From Gamsiella multidivaricata (taxonomy: Eukaryota > Mortierellomycota > Mortierellomycetes > Mortierellales > Mortierellaceae), in NCBI RefSeq assembly GCF_025024155.1, contig NW_026251771.1, positions 169,652 to 233,651 of the forward strand: a stretch of 64,000 nt of DNA, given 5' to 3'. The notes under the pieces are model-generated. The model was not told the origin of the DNA. It did not search any database and worked only from the letters and a program-made list of their open reading frames with translations. Position 1 is the stretch's first letter. Each line of letters opens with the position of its first letter. A program made the position numbers and the translations under genes. Below are positions 42,801 through 53,588 of the stretch, piece after piece.

Positions 42801-44438
42801 CTAATCTGGCTGATTGCTCTATTTATCAAAGGATGCATTCCTTCCAAGCTTCAGATCACAAAGGAGCCATCGATATTCCTGGACAGTTCACGGGTTTGAC
42901 TTCTCCTCATGGCCAGCAAACAGCAACGATTGTACGATTTGATCAAAGGGTCCTTGTAATGAGTTCTATTCGTAAGCCAAAGAGGATTTGTATTCTCGGC
43001 AGCGATGAAAAGGAACATCTTTTCCTCGTCAAGGTACGCAAGCAATTAAGTTCAATTGAATGCATATTTTTGTTCGTGTATGACCAAAACACTTATTCAA
43101 TCAACTTTTACCATGGTTCTACATGGTATAGGGAGGAGAAGATCTTCGTCTTGATCAACGTATTCAGCAACTATTCAGTCTCATGAACGATATCATGCGT
43201 AAGGATCCGCAGTGCTCGCAGCAGAACATCAGCATTGGAACATACAAGGTCATCCCGATGTCTGGCTCTCTTGGTATTCTAGAGTGGGTGGATAACACCA
43301 AGCCATTGCGACACTGCATCGAAGGCGAGATTGCGCACAAAGAGACGTGGAGGAGGACTCAGGAGCAGTACAGCAAATTTGTTGCGTCCTTCAAAGGAGA
43401 AATGATGGGTAAAATGTCTTATTCTTTATTTTTTATGACGCCTCGGTGGCGAATCTGTAGAAAGGTGCCTGACTAACACGGCTTTTAACTCGTAGGATAC
43501 CACAACTTATTCACGCAAGCGAGTCGGGAAAAGGTGGTCAAGCACATGGAGAGTCTCTATAGCCATTTTCGGGAGGATTATCTTCGACAATCGATCACCA
43601 GACTTGCTGCCTCTCCCGAGGCGTTCCTTATGCTCAGATCTGAGTTCGCGAAGAGTTTGGCAGCCATCAACGTCTGCTCGTACATTCTTGGAATCGGCGA
43701 TCGTCACTTGGAGAACTTCTTGCTAGATATGTCAAATGGTTGCCTGATCCCCATCGATTTCGGTCATGCGTTTGGATCGGCAACGGAGGTACTACCCGTG
43801 CCAGAGTTGGCCCCCTTCCGTCTGACAAGACAGCTGGAAGCGTTCCTGAATCCATTGGGCACAAAAGGACTGCTTGAGCATCCTATGGTGTGTATTATGA
43901 AATCCCTGCAAGCGAAGAAGGAAGTCATTATCAACACCATGGATGTCTTTGTCAAGGAGCCATTGCTGGACTGGAGGAAGTTTGCGATCAACCAGGCAAA
44001 GGAGCTGAGTAAGTAGTCTTTTTTTTTCTTTTTACCTATTATTTTCTTGTATCACTCTTACAATGCGCTAACTAACATCTGTTGTCCCATTGATAAATAG
44101 AAAAACAAGGTGCGGATATGGACTCGTTTGAGATTGACGAGGATAGCACGGCTCCACCGGCATGGTATCTACAGCAGAAGATGGACATTGCTCTTAAGAA
44201 ATTGGAGGGCTACAACCCGACCCATCTGACAGTGATGGAGCTGAATATGGGCCACGCAAACAAGCCGTTCCTATCGGCGTTGACCAAGATTGCCCTGGGA
44301 GACAAACAGCACAATATCCGAGCAAGACAGGGCAAAGTTTGCACGAGTGTTCAGGCACAAGTCGAGTGCCTAATCGATATGGCCACCGATCTAGACATCC
44401 TCGGACGTGCCTGGGTGGGCTGGATGTCCTGGGTCTAG
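27819..44438 (+). CDS. PRKDC: DNA-dependent protein kinase catalytic subunit (DNA-PKcs)
   Basis: A giant PIKK-family kinase that, with Ku70/80, synapses and processes DNA double-strand breaks for end joining. I resolve 50 exons, all phase-consistent, totalling 12,177 bases and 4,058 residues (human 4,128). Exons: 27819-27966, 28059-28228, 28341-28815, 28909-29066, 29148-29204, 29288-29475, 29561-29820, 29911-30551, 30647-31087, 31184-31397, 31486-31634, 31734-32012, 32114-32555, 32648-33334, 33436-33680, 33768-33980, 34080-34111, 34214-34460, 34546-34622, 34699-34902, 35026-35398, 35486-35662, 35768-35859, 35934-35994, 36078-36223, 36316-36497, 36582-36733, 36817-37014, 37103-37393, 37481-37746, 37821-37953, 38054-38250, 38325-38544, 38646-38830, 38920-39256, 39350-40148, 40243-40391, 40482-40673, 40757-41014, 41124-41366, 41443-41541, 41621-41773, 41865-41969, 42050-42265, 42354-42507, 42608-42749, 42832-43033, 43132-43408, 43496-44008, 44101-44438. 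DNA-PKcs-specific landmarks include YMSSQYLRDSSLS (exon 24), YRDGDLPDIQI (exon 35), the kinase and the FATC. The N-terminal 2,800 residues are HEAT-like helices. TRRAP, TOR, ATM and ATR are excluded by these landmarks. Exon 15 may instead begin at 33372. Confidence 0.95.
42832..44008 (+). other. PRKDC: DNA-PKcs PI3K-like kinase domain (exons 47-49)
   Basis: Exons 47-49 encode about residues 3617-3947. The order is DHKGAIDIPGQ, then RPK-like RKPKRICILGSDEKEH, FLVKGGEDLRLDQR across the exon 47/48 splice, and the catalytic loop GIGDRHLENF at 43690-43719. The metal-binding DFG lies in PIDFGHAFGSAT, with GATTTCGGT at 43755-43763, followed by LPVPELAPFRLTRQ. The aspartate and asparagine of DRHxxN and the DFG are intact, so the kinase is predicted active, unlike TRRAP/Tra1. 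The segments HAFGSAT, LPVPEL.PFRLTRQ and NTMDVFVKEP are characteristic of DNA-PKcs within the PIKK family. Confidence 0.95.
44340..44438 (+). other. PRKDC: DNA-PKcs FATC domain
   Basis: The last 33 residues form the FATC tail: VECLIDMATDLDILGRAWVG, ending in Trp-Met-Ser-Trp-Val. The pattern CL(I/M)xxATDxxILGRxWxGWxxW is that of DNA-PKcs and differs from the FATC ends of TOR, ATM and TRRAP. Just upstream, DKQHNIRARQ matches the DNA-PKcs DHNIRAQ stretch. Confidence 0.95.
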
Positions 44439-44559
44439 GGAAGCTGCTGGCAGTCACCCTTCAAAGCCAATAAATTTCTGTAAACAATCTCTTTCCTTGA
44501 TCTCCGCCATTCTGCCTCAAGCTCCACTTTGCCATTCCTTTTCATTCACAACAGCCAAG

Positions 44560-45218
44560 ATGTTTGCCGCTTCAAGGAACCTTGCGACACGCACTATCCG
44601 CACCTTCTCCACATCAACATGCAAACTTAATGGTACAAAACTTGATATTAGATAACGACATTAGGCGAAGGAAGAGAGCGCGGGCGTTCTTGGATATAAG
44701 CTGTTCGCACAGCACACCGACTTTTGAATCAGCTCGACGCCTGGAAGTCATCAGGAACAAGCACAGGACACCTCTTCACTTCTGTCTGGACAGTGGCCTG
44801 TATAGCTCTGCTCATATTACGATTATTTACCAGCATAAGGACATGACTTGTCATAGGAAACGAAGATCGTCGCAGAATGTGTTGATAGTTAACCTATTGA
44901 ACCACCTTTTTCCATAGCCCCTACCGCCAATACTGCTGCCGCGACCGCCACCCCGGCAACCACAACCACAGCCACAGCCACAACCACAATCGCCATACCT
45001 TCAGCAGCAAAGTCGTCCTTACCAAGGACATACTTTGTAGAACGCACGAAATCAGGACAGCTCCCCGTGTATTCTGAGTTTAAGAACGCTGGTTCCCGTC
45101 CCTTGACCATCATTCGCAAAATCCAGGGCAACGCAACAGTAAGCAGCAGCAATGACACGGGTGGATGTTGGCAGCATTCTTTTAATCGAGCAATTAATCG
45201 AAGTTTGTCTCCGTCCTG

Positions 45219-45249
<31 letters not shown>

Positions 45250-45427
45250 GACTGATCACTAACATCGTCACTCCGAATCTGTATGCAATTCGTAGGCATT
45301 GAAGACGGATATCTTGGCGACTTATCCAGAAGCAGAGGTCCGCGTTAACGAGCGTAGCAACCAGGTCATCTTGAAGGGAATGGTCATGGATGATGTTCGT
45401 CAATGGCTCACCGTCAAGGGATTTTAG
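44560..45427 (+). CDS. IMG2: mitochondrial large ribosomal subunit protein mL49 (Img2)
   Basis: Three exons with consistent phase: 44560-44632, 44918-45138 and 45296-45427, giving 141 residues. The Img2/mL49 fold is recognised by TYFVERTKSGQLPVYSEFKN, then SRPLTIIRKIQGN, and the final VNERSNQVILKGMVMDDVRQW ending in a Gly-Phe terminus. The first exon is a mitochondrial presequence (MFAASRNLATRTIRTFSTS), and the second starts with an Ala/Thr-rich low-complexity linker. Intron 1 is long (285 nt). Intron 2 contains about 30 consecutive A residues at 45219-45248, upstream of a CACTAAC branch-like site. It starts about 120 bases after the DNA-PKcs stop, so the intergenic space, including its promoter, is very short. 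Confidence 0.9.
45219..45248. repeat. A30 homopolymer in mL49 intron 2
   Basis: A run of about 30 A residues lies within the second mL49 intron, upstream of a CACTAAC branch-like site. It could be a slippage-prone microsatellite; no role is evident. Confidence 0.8.
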
Positions 45428-45575
45428 AGGGTATGGAGAATCTCTGTGATATAAGATCGGCGCGACAACTGGGATACGACAAGCAATAAAAATGACATTC
45501 AACTCGAAGAATCGACCAGTGCACCTTCAGTCCCTTTTATATTATTATGCAGGATATTTATTTTCTTATGGTTCA

Positions 45576-47877
45576 TCAGCGACGGTATCTCTCTCGACTA
45601 TCACGATTGTCGCGACCATCTCGGCTGTCCCGGCTGTCATGATTATCACGTCCACCTCGACTATCTCGGCCAGTTCGCTCATCACGATCATACCCTGACC
45701 TCCTACTATCGTCTCGCCTGTACGATGATGAGGACGAAGACGATCGGTCGTAGGGTCGATCTTGTTTTGAGGATGAACCGCCAGAAGCAGAAGGATACAC
45801 GCGTCGACTTGAGCTGCTGGGTTTGTCCTGAGAGTACTGGCTGTCCTTCTTTGCTTTCCTGTTATCCGACATCTGTTTCTCAAGCCCCAACGCAGCAGTC
45901 GTGGCGGAAGCCTTATTCAGTGGGTCGATGACAATATAATCATTCACATCGTCCCGCTTGGCCGACAGAGAAACCTCCTTACCCTTCAGATCCTTTTCGA
46001 ACACTAGCTTGTGCTGCATCCATCCAAAGTCGTTATCAGAGTCATCTTCCGAAGCCGCGCCCTCCTCGTTGTCATCGGCGTCCTCCGTGATTTTAGTCTT
46101 TTTCTTCGGGGTGGCGTCATAACAGGATTCGCAAGAGGGGATGCCGTGAATCTTGCATGGCGGAGCATCATTTCTCTTAGGAGCTGGGTTCGGTTCAGGC
46201 TCTCGAGCACCGGAAAACACTTTAGCCTCAAACGCTGACAGTTTCTCGAGCAATTCGCGCTGCTTGTCTGAATTAGATCCGGACTTTGACGATTTCAATC
46301 TCTTTCCACCTTTGGCCTCTCCTCGAGTTTTGTACTGGTTGCGCTCCAGTTGCAGAAGCGATACCTTTGAAAGTTTGTCTTTCTTCTTGGCGTCAGCTTC
46401 GATATCTCCGTCGCGATTGTGCATCTTGCGAATGTCGCTCTCCAGCTTTTGAATCTCTTGTCGTCTGCGCTCTGCCTCGGAAAGTGGAGCGACTTTTAAT
46501 GCCGTTGTTGTTTCAGTGGCGTTGGTTGTCGTTCCGGCTATGGTCATGGTTGTGGAAGAGGTGATAGTTGCCGACGATGCCGGAGATGACAGTTGCGACA
46601 AAGACTCCTGTGCCAGCTTGGACTTTTTATGTTTCTCTCGGACCTGGTCATACATACGTTGATCAAAGGCATTAGCGCTCTCCTGGTCGTCCTCGCCCTC
46701 CTGTTCACGTCTCTTCCGGTCACTGTCGTTCCGCTCTGACTCATCCTTGTCGCTATTGGATTCTCGTTTCTTCCTGTCCTTGGATTCACTGGATGCTCGA
46801 TCCTCCGATACCAGACTCGTACCGACCTCTCGGCTCAATGTTGGATCATCCTCGAGAAGATCGTGGCTGCTGAGAATCTTTTTCTTTGTTCCTTGTTCAT
46901 CGGCTATCAAATCGGAAGCCTCGTCCGCAAACGACAGCAATGCTACGTTCCTATTGGGGATTGTATGGCAAGGCAGAATCGTTAATATATTGCTAGCTCG
47001 TCCTAACTATGTATGACAATCGATAAGTGCGTCGTAATCTGTACTTTTTCAGTTTCTTTTGCTTTTCAGGTTTCTTCTGAGCCTCCAACTCTCTGAGTCG
47101 AGTGGCCTCAAGCTCCTGCCTCGATATCCTGGGAACGATGTCGTCAAATGGATTTACAATGATGGTGCAGCTGGTGACCTTGGGAGGATACAGCGGCCGC
47201 TCGTCCTTATCCACCTCTAATCCCCCGATCTTCAATACATTGAAGATCGTGTCTCCTTCGACCTATTACCAGAAGCAAACAACAATTTTCAGGCTCTTCC
47301 TGTTAGTCCTGCATGTCGTACTGTTTTTTTTTTTGGCGTTAGACTGCATCCATGACGTTCAGCGTATTACGGACCTTGCCAAAGATGGTATGCTTGTTCT
47401 GTAGTTCTGGGGTAGCGTCGAGTGTAATAAAGAACTGACTCCTGTTATCATTGGGTACTCCAGAATTGGCCATGGCAACCAAACCACGACGAACAAATCT
47501 CAATCGGGAATGAAATTCGTCCTGGAAGGGTTTGCCGCCGTCGAAACATGATTCGCCGCCCAGTCCTGTGCCCTCGGGATCTCCTCCCTGAATAATGAAT
47601 CCGGCGACGATACGGTGAAATATGGTGTCGTTGTAATATCCCTCCATGCAGAGCTGGATAAAATTGCGGCAGGCCTTGGGAGCCTCTTTGGACCAGAGCT
47701 CTACGGAGATATCGCCATAGGACGTGTGAAGAATGACCTTGCCACTATGAAACAGAACGATGAGGATGTTAGTTTTTTTGCCTGGCAATACCTGTAGGGC
47801 AGCAGTATAGGTGTTCAAAGGACATGGGGACAGTTGATTTACTTTGTATGCGGCTCCAGAAGGTAGATGTTACTCAT
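45576..47877 (-). CDS. CWC27: spliceosome-associated cyclophilin CWC27
   Basis: Four exons on minus: 47877-47843, 47744-47375, 47262-47045 and 46950-45576, giving 665 residues. CWC27 is a cyclophilin-fold component of activated spliceosomes. The N-terminus MSNIYLLEPHTNGKVILHTS and ELWSKEAPKACRNF are near-identical to human CWC27. The cyclophilin fold runs to about residue 170. At the site of Trp121 in cyclophilin A a glutamate is found (PELQNKHTIFGK), as in human CWC27, which is thought to lack isomerase activity. After NPFDDIVPR come charged coiled coils, the SSHDLLEDDP motif, and an Arg/Asp/Ser-repeat tail (SRDSRDGRDNRDSRERYRR) absent from the human protein as I know it. The exon 2 donor GTCCGT is weak, but the splice rebuilds the conserved GKV(x)GDT segment. 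The gene is convergent with mL49. Confidence 0.93.
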
Positions 47878-48697
47878 CTTAACGAGCGAAAATGGGACGA
47901 AAGATGGTGGGTGTTGTGCGGACTTGATCAGCACTCCCAATGAATGCATCGTGGCTTACCAGCAGCACTCTTTGAAATATTTAAGATTGGTGGCAAAAAT
48001 GAACTCGACTTCGCTCACGAACTCACGAGACAGACAGACAGACGGACAGACATGAGGCTCTAACGTTGCCATAAAGGTCGATTCTTGTCGTACCAATGCC
48101 TTCTGGAAACTGTTTCAATTATGGTATGCATCTGAACAGAGCGCTTCCAGAGGAACATTATAATGAGGTAGAAATGAATGATGACAAAGATGGTTTGCCG
48201 GCACTTTGCTCAGTCGCCTCTTAATCTACTTGACAGCTACCCTGTCTAGGCTACCGCTGATCCCCTTTCCCTCTGGGCGCTCATAATGACAACGGCGCCG
48301 TGGTGAACTGCTACGATCTATCCACTGGATCTTTTCTACGTTCCCTAAGAACAGGGATATGAGTCTGGACTCGTGAACCCCCAATCGAAAATGCAATTAG
48401 GCACCACCCCTTGGGGGTTTTTTTCCATTGATTCAAAAGATATTGCTTTGACAGGAAAGCAGGTTTGTAGGGTAAGAGATTTTTTTTTTTATTATTTACA
48501 GTTGGAATGGGCCAAGGGCCCATCCAATGGTGTTGGTGATTGTTTGTTTTGTCGTGTGGGGAAGGGTAAAAGGTATGTTCATGCAAACAGGCCGCCCCTA
48601 TTTGCTAACTGCACCCTGCTACTACTGCAACTGTATTTTTATAAGCATTACAAGAAAAAATGAAAGAAGCGGATAGAGCAAAGATAGAGTCCGTCGT
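47878..48697. other. intergenic: CWC27 promoter; (GACA)n; 9-bp inverted repeat
   Basis: No gene is seen in 820 bases. A short (GACA)n array lies at about 48031-48052. A 9-bp inverted repeat AACCCCCAA (48376-48384) and TTGGGGGTT (48411-48419) is followed by a T run. Its position in the 3' flank of the next gene could matter for RNA ends, but that is speculation. Confidence 0.5.
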
Positions 48698-49143
48698 TTA
48701 GTTCTGTCCGGAAGCGGCGGCACCAGACTTATTGTGGGTGTGGAGGATGGGCTGGTTAACGTAGATGTTCTCCTTCTGACGGAAGTTGTTGTTGGGCTCG
48801 TGCTTGGGCTGGTTCTCCTGCATCCTTGCAAGACGCTCGCCGGCAGCAATTCTGCCCATCTTGTCCTGCTCGAACTGGTCTGTCTTCTCAAGCTGACGCT
48901 CCTCCTCGTTCTGTTCATCGTTTTCGACCTTACGCTCGTATTCCCTGAGTAAATGAATAAAGAAAGAGATGTTAGATGTGCGTTGTAAGAGGGAAAAAGA
49001 AAAAAAGAAAAGAAAAGAGGCAATTGGGTACGAGGGACTTACTTGCGAACGACGGGGACAGGGTGGTCAGCGGCAGGGACGCGCATGCCTCCAACCTTGA
49101 CAGCAGGGGCGCGGTTGGTCTTGTTCTCGATTTCAGAGTTCAT
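48698..49143 (-). CDS. small charged hydrophilic protein, family not recognised
   Basis: Two exons on minus (49143-49043 and 48944-48698) with a clean GTAAGT donor and CTCAG acceptor, giving 115 residues. The protein is almost free of Trp, Cys and hydrophobic runs. An N-terminal stretch VGGMRVPAADHPVPVVRKEY leads into a Glu/Gln/Asp/Lys-rich helix with ERLARMQENQ, then NNNFRQKENIYVNQP and a Ser/Ala/Gly tail. It resembles hydrophilin-like stress proteins or small stress-induced fungal proteins, but I recognise no family. Low-complexity coding bias, a compact promoter with a TATA box and codon use like neighbouring genes support a real and probably well-expressed gene. Function unknown. Confidence 0.78.
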
Positions 49144-49236
49144 GTTGTGTAGGATAAGTGTTGAAGTGTTGAAGTGTGTGTGAGTGGGCTTGGTTGTAAA
49201 GGAAGATGCTGCAATAAAGAGGGCAGAACCCTGGGG

Positions 49237-49244
49237 TATTTATA
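49237..49244 (-). promoter_or_regulatory. TATA box of the 115-residue protein gene
   Basis: On the minus strand the sequence reads TATAAATA, about 95-100 bases upstream of the start codon at 49143. It is a consensus TATA element at normal fungal spacing. Confidence 0.55.
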
Positions 49245-50350
49245 TGAATGTGGAGCCTGAGAAGGCAGCTGACAGGATTCGTCTACGAGGGAGTATACGA
49301 TTGCATCACTGCGGGGACGGCATAACGCGTCCCCAAGCCAATAATGCATTACAGCATTTCTGCACAAGAGCCGAGGGAATCTAAAGCGTGGAGCAGAATT
49401 GGATGATGTCATTATGCTTTTGGCATTTCCAAAGACCCCTTCTCCGGGATCCCATTATCTGCATTTATTACAGCGGTACCCCTGTTTGAGGTCTCGTGAT
49501 CGCTATTCGTCGTCATCATCGCCCTTTATAGATCATCGTCATCAAAGAAAACTCCAGAACTATGTTCCTGTCGCAGGTATTGCAGCCCCATTGGTCCCGC
49601 CATCCTGCCTCTGAGAGAATCGCACTGGAACAGTCACCCAAAGGAACAAAAGAAGAACTGCGGGAACAACCTGATGCCCCTGTGGGTTGCTGCGGGGTCT
49701 CAGCAGGGCCTTTTCTTATTTTGAGCTGTCAGCTGAGGTCTGACAAACCTGCATCCAAATCTTATCTTGTCCTGCATTATTGTACCTCCTTGCCCTCACC
49801 GTGCTTGTTCTCAGTCGAGGTCCAGGGCAGGTTGCGCAAAATGAAGCGTCCATCAGGGCGAGAACCCTCCTTGTAGGAGCTTTCTATCTCATCTGATGCG
49901 CGTTAAACCAAAAGGGAATGCGCGCAACACTCACATGGACAGAGGAAAAAAGGGTCTGCAAAAATATTCTCCGTGGTGCTTAAATGGTGAAATGCTCACG
50001 ACCATCCGCTTTGTTCTGAGCGTGTTTCTATAGATCAAACGCCGTCAAGAACCATTGGATGGTAAGACGCGTCCAAGCAACCCGCTGCATCGATAGTCAA
50101 CTGACAAGGATCGCCATTTATCTATTTATCGTCCAACTGGCATTGCTGGCTCTATGCCAACTAGTGCAGGCCTGGTCGGCTCGTTTTGTGAGGGTGTGTG
50201 GCCTTTTGCTGTGCCAATTGCGATATCGTCCATTCTGTGACGACTAGGGTTCAGCAGCAACCTTGTTTTCCTCCTTGTTCATCATCATCTTCACCCTCTT
50301 TTTTTTTTTCTTCACTCGCACATCATCCACCCAGCCATCATCCGTCCACC
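49245..50350. other. divergent intergenic region, no gene seen
   Basis: About 1.1 kb separates the small hydrophilic gene from Rab11. Several CCCCT/AGGGG stress-response-like pentamers occur (for example near 49435, 49480 and 49678). No domain-bearing frame or RNA gene is seen. A T run before the Rab11 start (50297-50309) is probably in its 5' leader. Confidence 0.45.
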
Positions 50351-51537
<1,187 letters not shown>

Positions 51538-51835
51538 ACGGCTCCATACGGGAGCTCCAGTAGGATACCTTTTCTCTTCAATAAAGTCGCATTGGTTCAT
51601 GAAAACAATATGCTTGTGGTACAAGCAGTAATCAGGTCAACAACGGTCTATTGTGGGTTCGATAAACATGACGAACGTGGTATGTTCTTTTATAATCGCC
51701 TACGGTATCTATAATGGATTGGCCAGGTACGGCAAATATACTTTAGCACCTAGAGACCATAATTAAACAATCAGCTATAACGTTAGTATAGGCCCAGATG
51801 GTAACATGAAGTAAATCGCATATGGAGCGTAAAAC

Positions 51836-53082
51836 TTACCAGGCGTATTTCTCGTTGGCTATCCACTCAACATTGTTGGTGTCGTGCAAGGAATTGACAA
51901 GTCCCAAACTAGGTAGTGCGTCGTCGCGGTGCTTGATCTGCAATCCCAAAAGATCCGCCAAAGATTGCTCTGGATTCCAAATTACAACCTTGGACAAGTT
52001 CCACTTTTTTGCCTCTGCTTGTGCAGCCTGGATTAACGCGCGAGCAGTTTCCTCGCCCGCCTTGGGATCCAGTCGCCAGCGAATGATATAGAGCTGATCC
52101 TCGAGCAAATGATGGAAATAAAGCGCGAAGCTATCGGTCTTTGTATCCCTGGCACCTAGCACTGTGATGTCGTGCTGCTCCAGCTTCCTGATATATTGAG
52201 CAGTGAATCTCGAGCGAGCAGTCAACCAACGAATGCAGGAAGGCTCGGGTGTGGCTGCGACAAAGATCTTTTCCGGACCTGAACTCTCCGCCCTCTTTTT
52301 GAGCTCTTCGCGCAATAACTGAGCATCCTTGTTTATAAGGCTCGTCAGGTCATCATCGGTTACATTTGCGAGTCTTGCTGGAGGAGACGGGGACTGATCT
52401 ATGACAAAGTGGGATGTAGGGATCACGATCTCATCTGACCGCCGGGGTGTCCAACCGATGCGGCCATAGAACGTGGGTCCAACGTCCGAATATAAGAATG
52501 TGAAGGAGACATTGTCCATTTTTTTAATCTCCTCCCAAAGCGATCTAGGATATTGTGGATAGCGGTGGCAACAGTAACAGTACATGGTCAGTCCTCGTAT
52601 TCAAATGCATCAGCCGCATCCAGTATTCATCAATGGAACAAGACGGGCAATTGTGGGAGCGCGAGCAGTTACTTCATCATAAGAGAGGCATATCCGTGGC
52701 CGCGGCTCTGCGGTGGAGTAAAGACCGAGGCAACGCTGACCGAGAGCACATCCTTCACGCCCTGGTTCTTGGTGGCAACGATACCAGGACGCTCAAAGGT
52801 CTCGACTGCACAGAGGACATGATCGAGGTTCGGGTGATCCTGACCAAAGCTTTTTGGAACTAGGGCCCAGAATTTTAGCTTGCCATTGCTAGTGAAATCC
52901 TGGTTGGAGAGAAGCGTCTCACGCGCGAAGTATGTCTCGACATCTGTGGTCTTCCCCCACTCGAGTCGGTTGTTGGCCCAGGTGTGCTGGATGATCCCAG
53001 GCGAGTAAATGCGAATGAGGTGAATGTCGTTGTGGATGAAAGCAGCAGCAGGGACCTTGGGGTCGGTGACCGGGGCGGACAT
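51836..53082 (-). CDS. LYC1: LYC1-like lysine N-acetyltransferase (GNAT)
   Basis: Two exons on minus: 53082-52673 and 52544-51836, giving 372 residues. LYC1 acetylates the side chain of free lysine in fungal lysine degradation (shown in Yarrowia). The N-terminal half holds a degenerate GNAT fold with the acetyl-CoA-binding motif PPQSRGHGYASLMMK (the R-G-x-G-x-A/G signature) at the splice junction. Next come SFTFLYSDVGPTFYGRIGW, a typical GNAT end, and a C-terminal LYC1-specific domain of about 200 residues (ATPEPSCIRWLTARSRF, LYFHHLLEDQLYIIRWRLDP). The start is the ATG at 53082; a longer frame back to 53130 is open but adds an unconserved leader. The gene is divergent from the PHD gene. Confidence 0.85.
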
Positions 53083-53588
53083 GTCGAAGCGGGGAAGTGG
53101 GGTGGGAATAAGAACAAAAAATAAAAGCATTGTGAGATTATACTAAGGCAATATACCTTTCTACGAATTCATCGCGGGAAATCCATGCCACCAGCACCAG
53201 TTCCGAAACTCCATTCAGGGGAAAGAACCTTGGGCGCAAGATGTCATTAAGGGCTGTGCTGCTTCACCTCTAATATAAAAGGCGTCTCATGTCCCTTTTT
53301 TTGCTTTTCAAATCCAAATGCTCTGAAAGGGTGCGTCGAGCTTTTGTTCCCTTCTGTCCAGGTTTCTTCACCTTTCCCGTCTTTTTGTTTCGCTACCTCT
53401 CAATCCCCAACCTCTCTTCAACCCGTGTGCGTCTCCTTAGCGCATTAGAACAACTACTTCAGGTAAAAAAATGGTTGATACGGATTCGCCTTGGATCAAT
53501 TGGTCTTTAATACAGATAACTCGACTAACACTATGTGCTTCGCATCTCCTGCGCCCTTCCAGAAGACAGCCTTCCAACGTCAGTCCTC
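53083..53588. promoter_or_regulatory. divergent promoter LYC1 / PHD gene, with TATA
   Basis: TATAAAAGG at 53274-53282 is a consensus TATA in plus orientation, about 310 bases upstream of the PHD start codon. A GTAAAA donor-like site (53463) and a CCAG acceptor-like site (about 53563) could mark a 5'-UTR intron, which would explain that distance; this is a guess. Confidence 0.4.

Noticed and set aside
27819..44438. Gene as TRRAP/Tra1, TOR, ATM or ATR
   Set aside because: TRRAP lacks DRH and DFG, which are present here. TOR would have an FRB domain and a different FATC. ATM and ATR lack the DNA-PKcs-type landmarks HAFGSAT, NTMDVFVKEP and YRDGDLPDIQI and the FATC ILGRxWxGW motif seen here.
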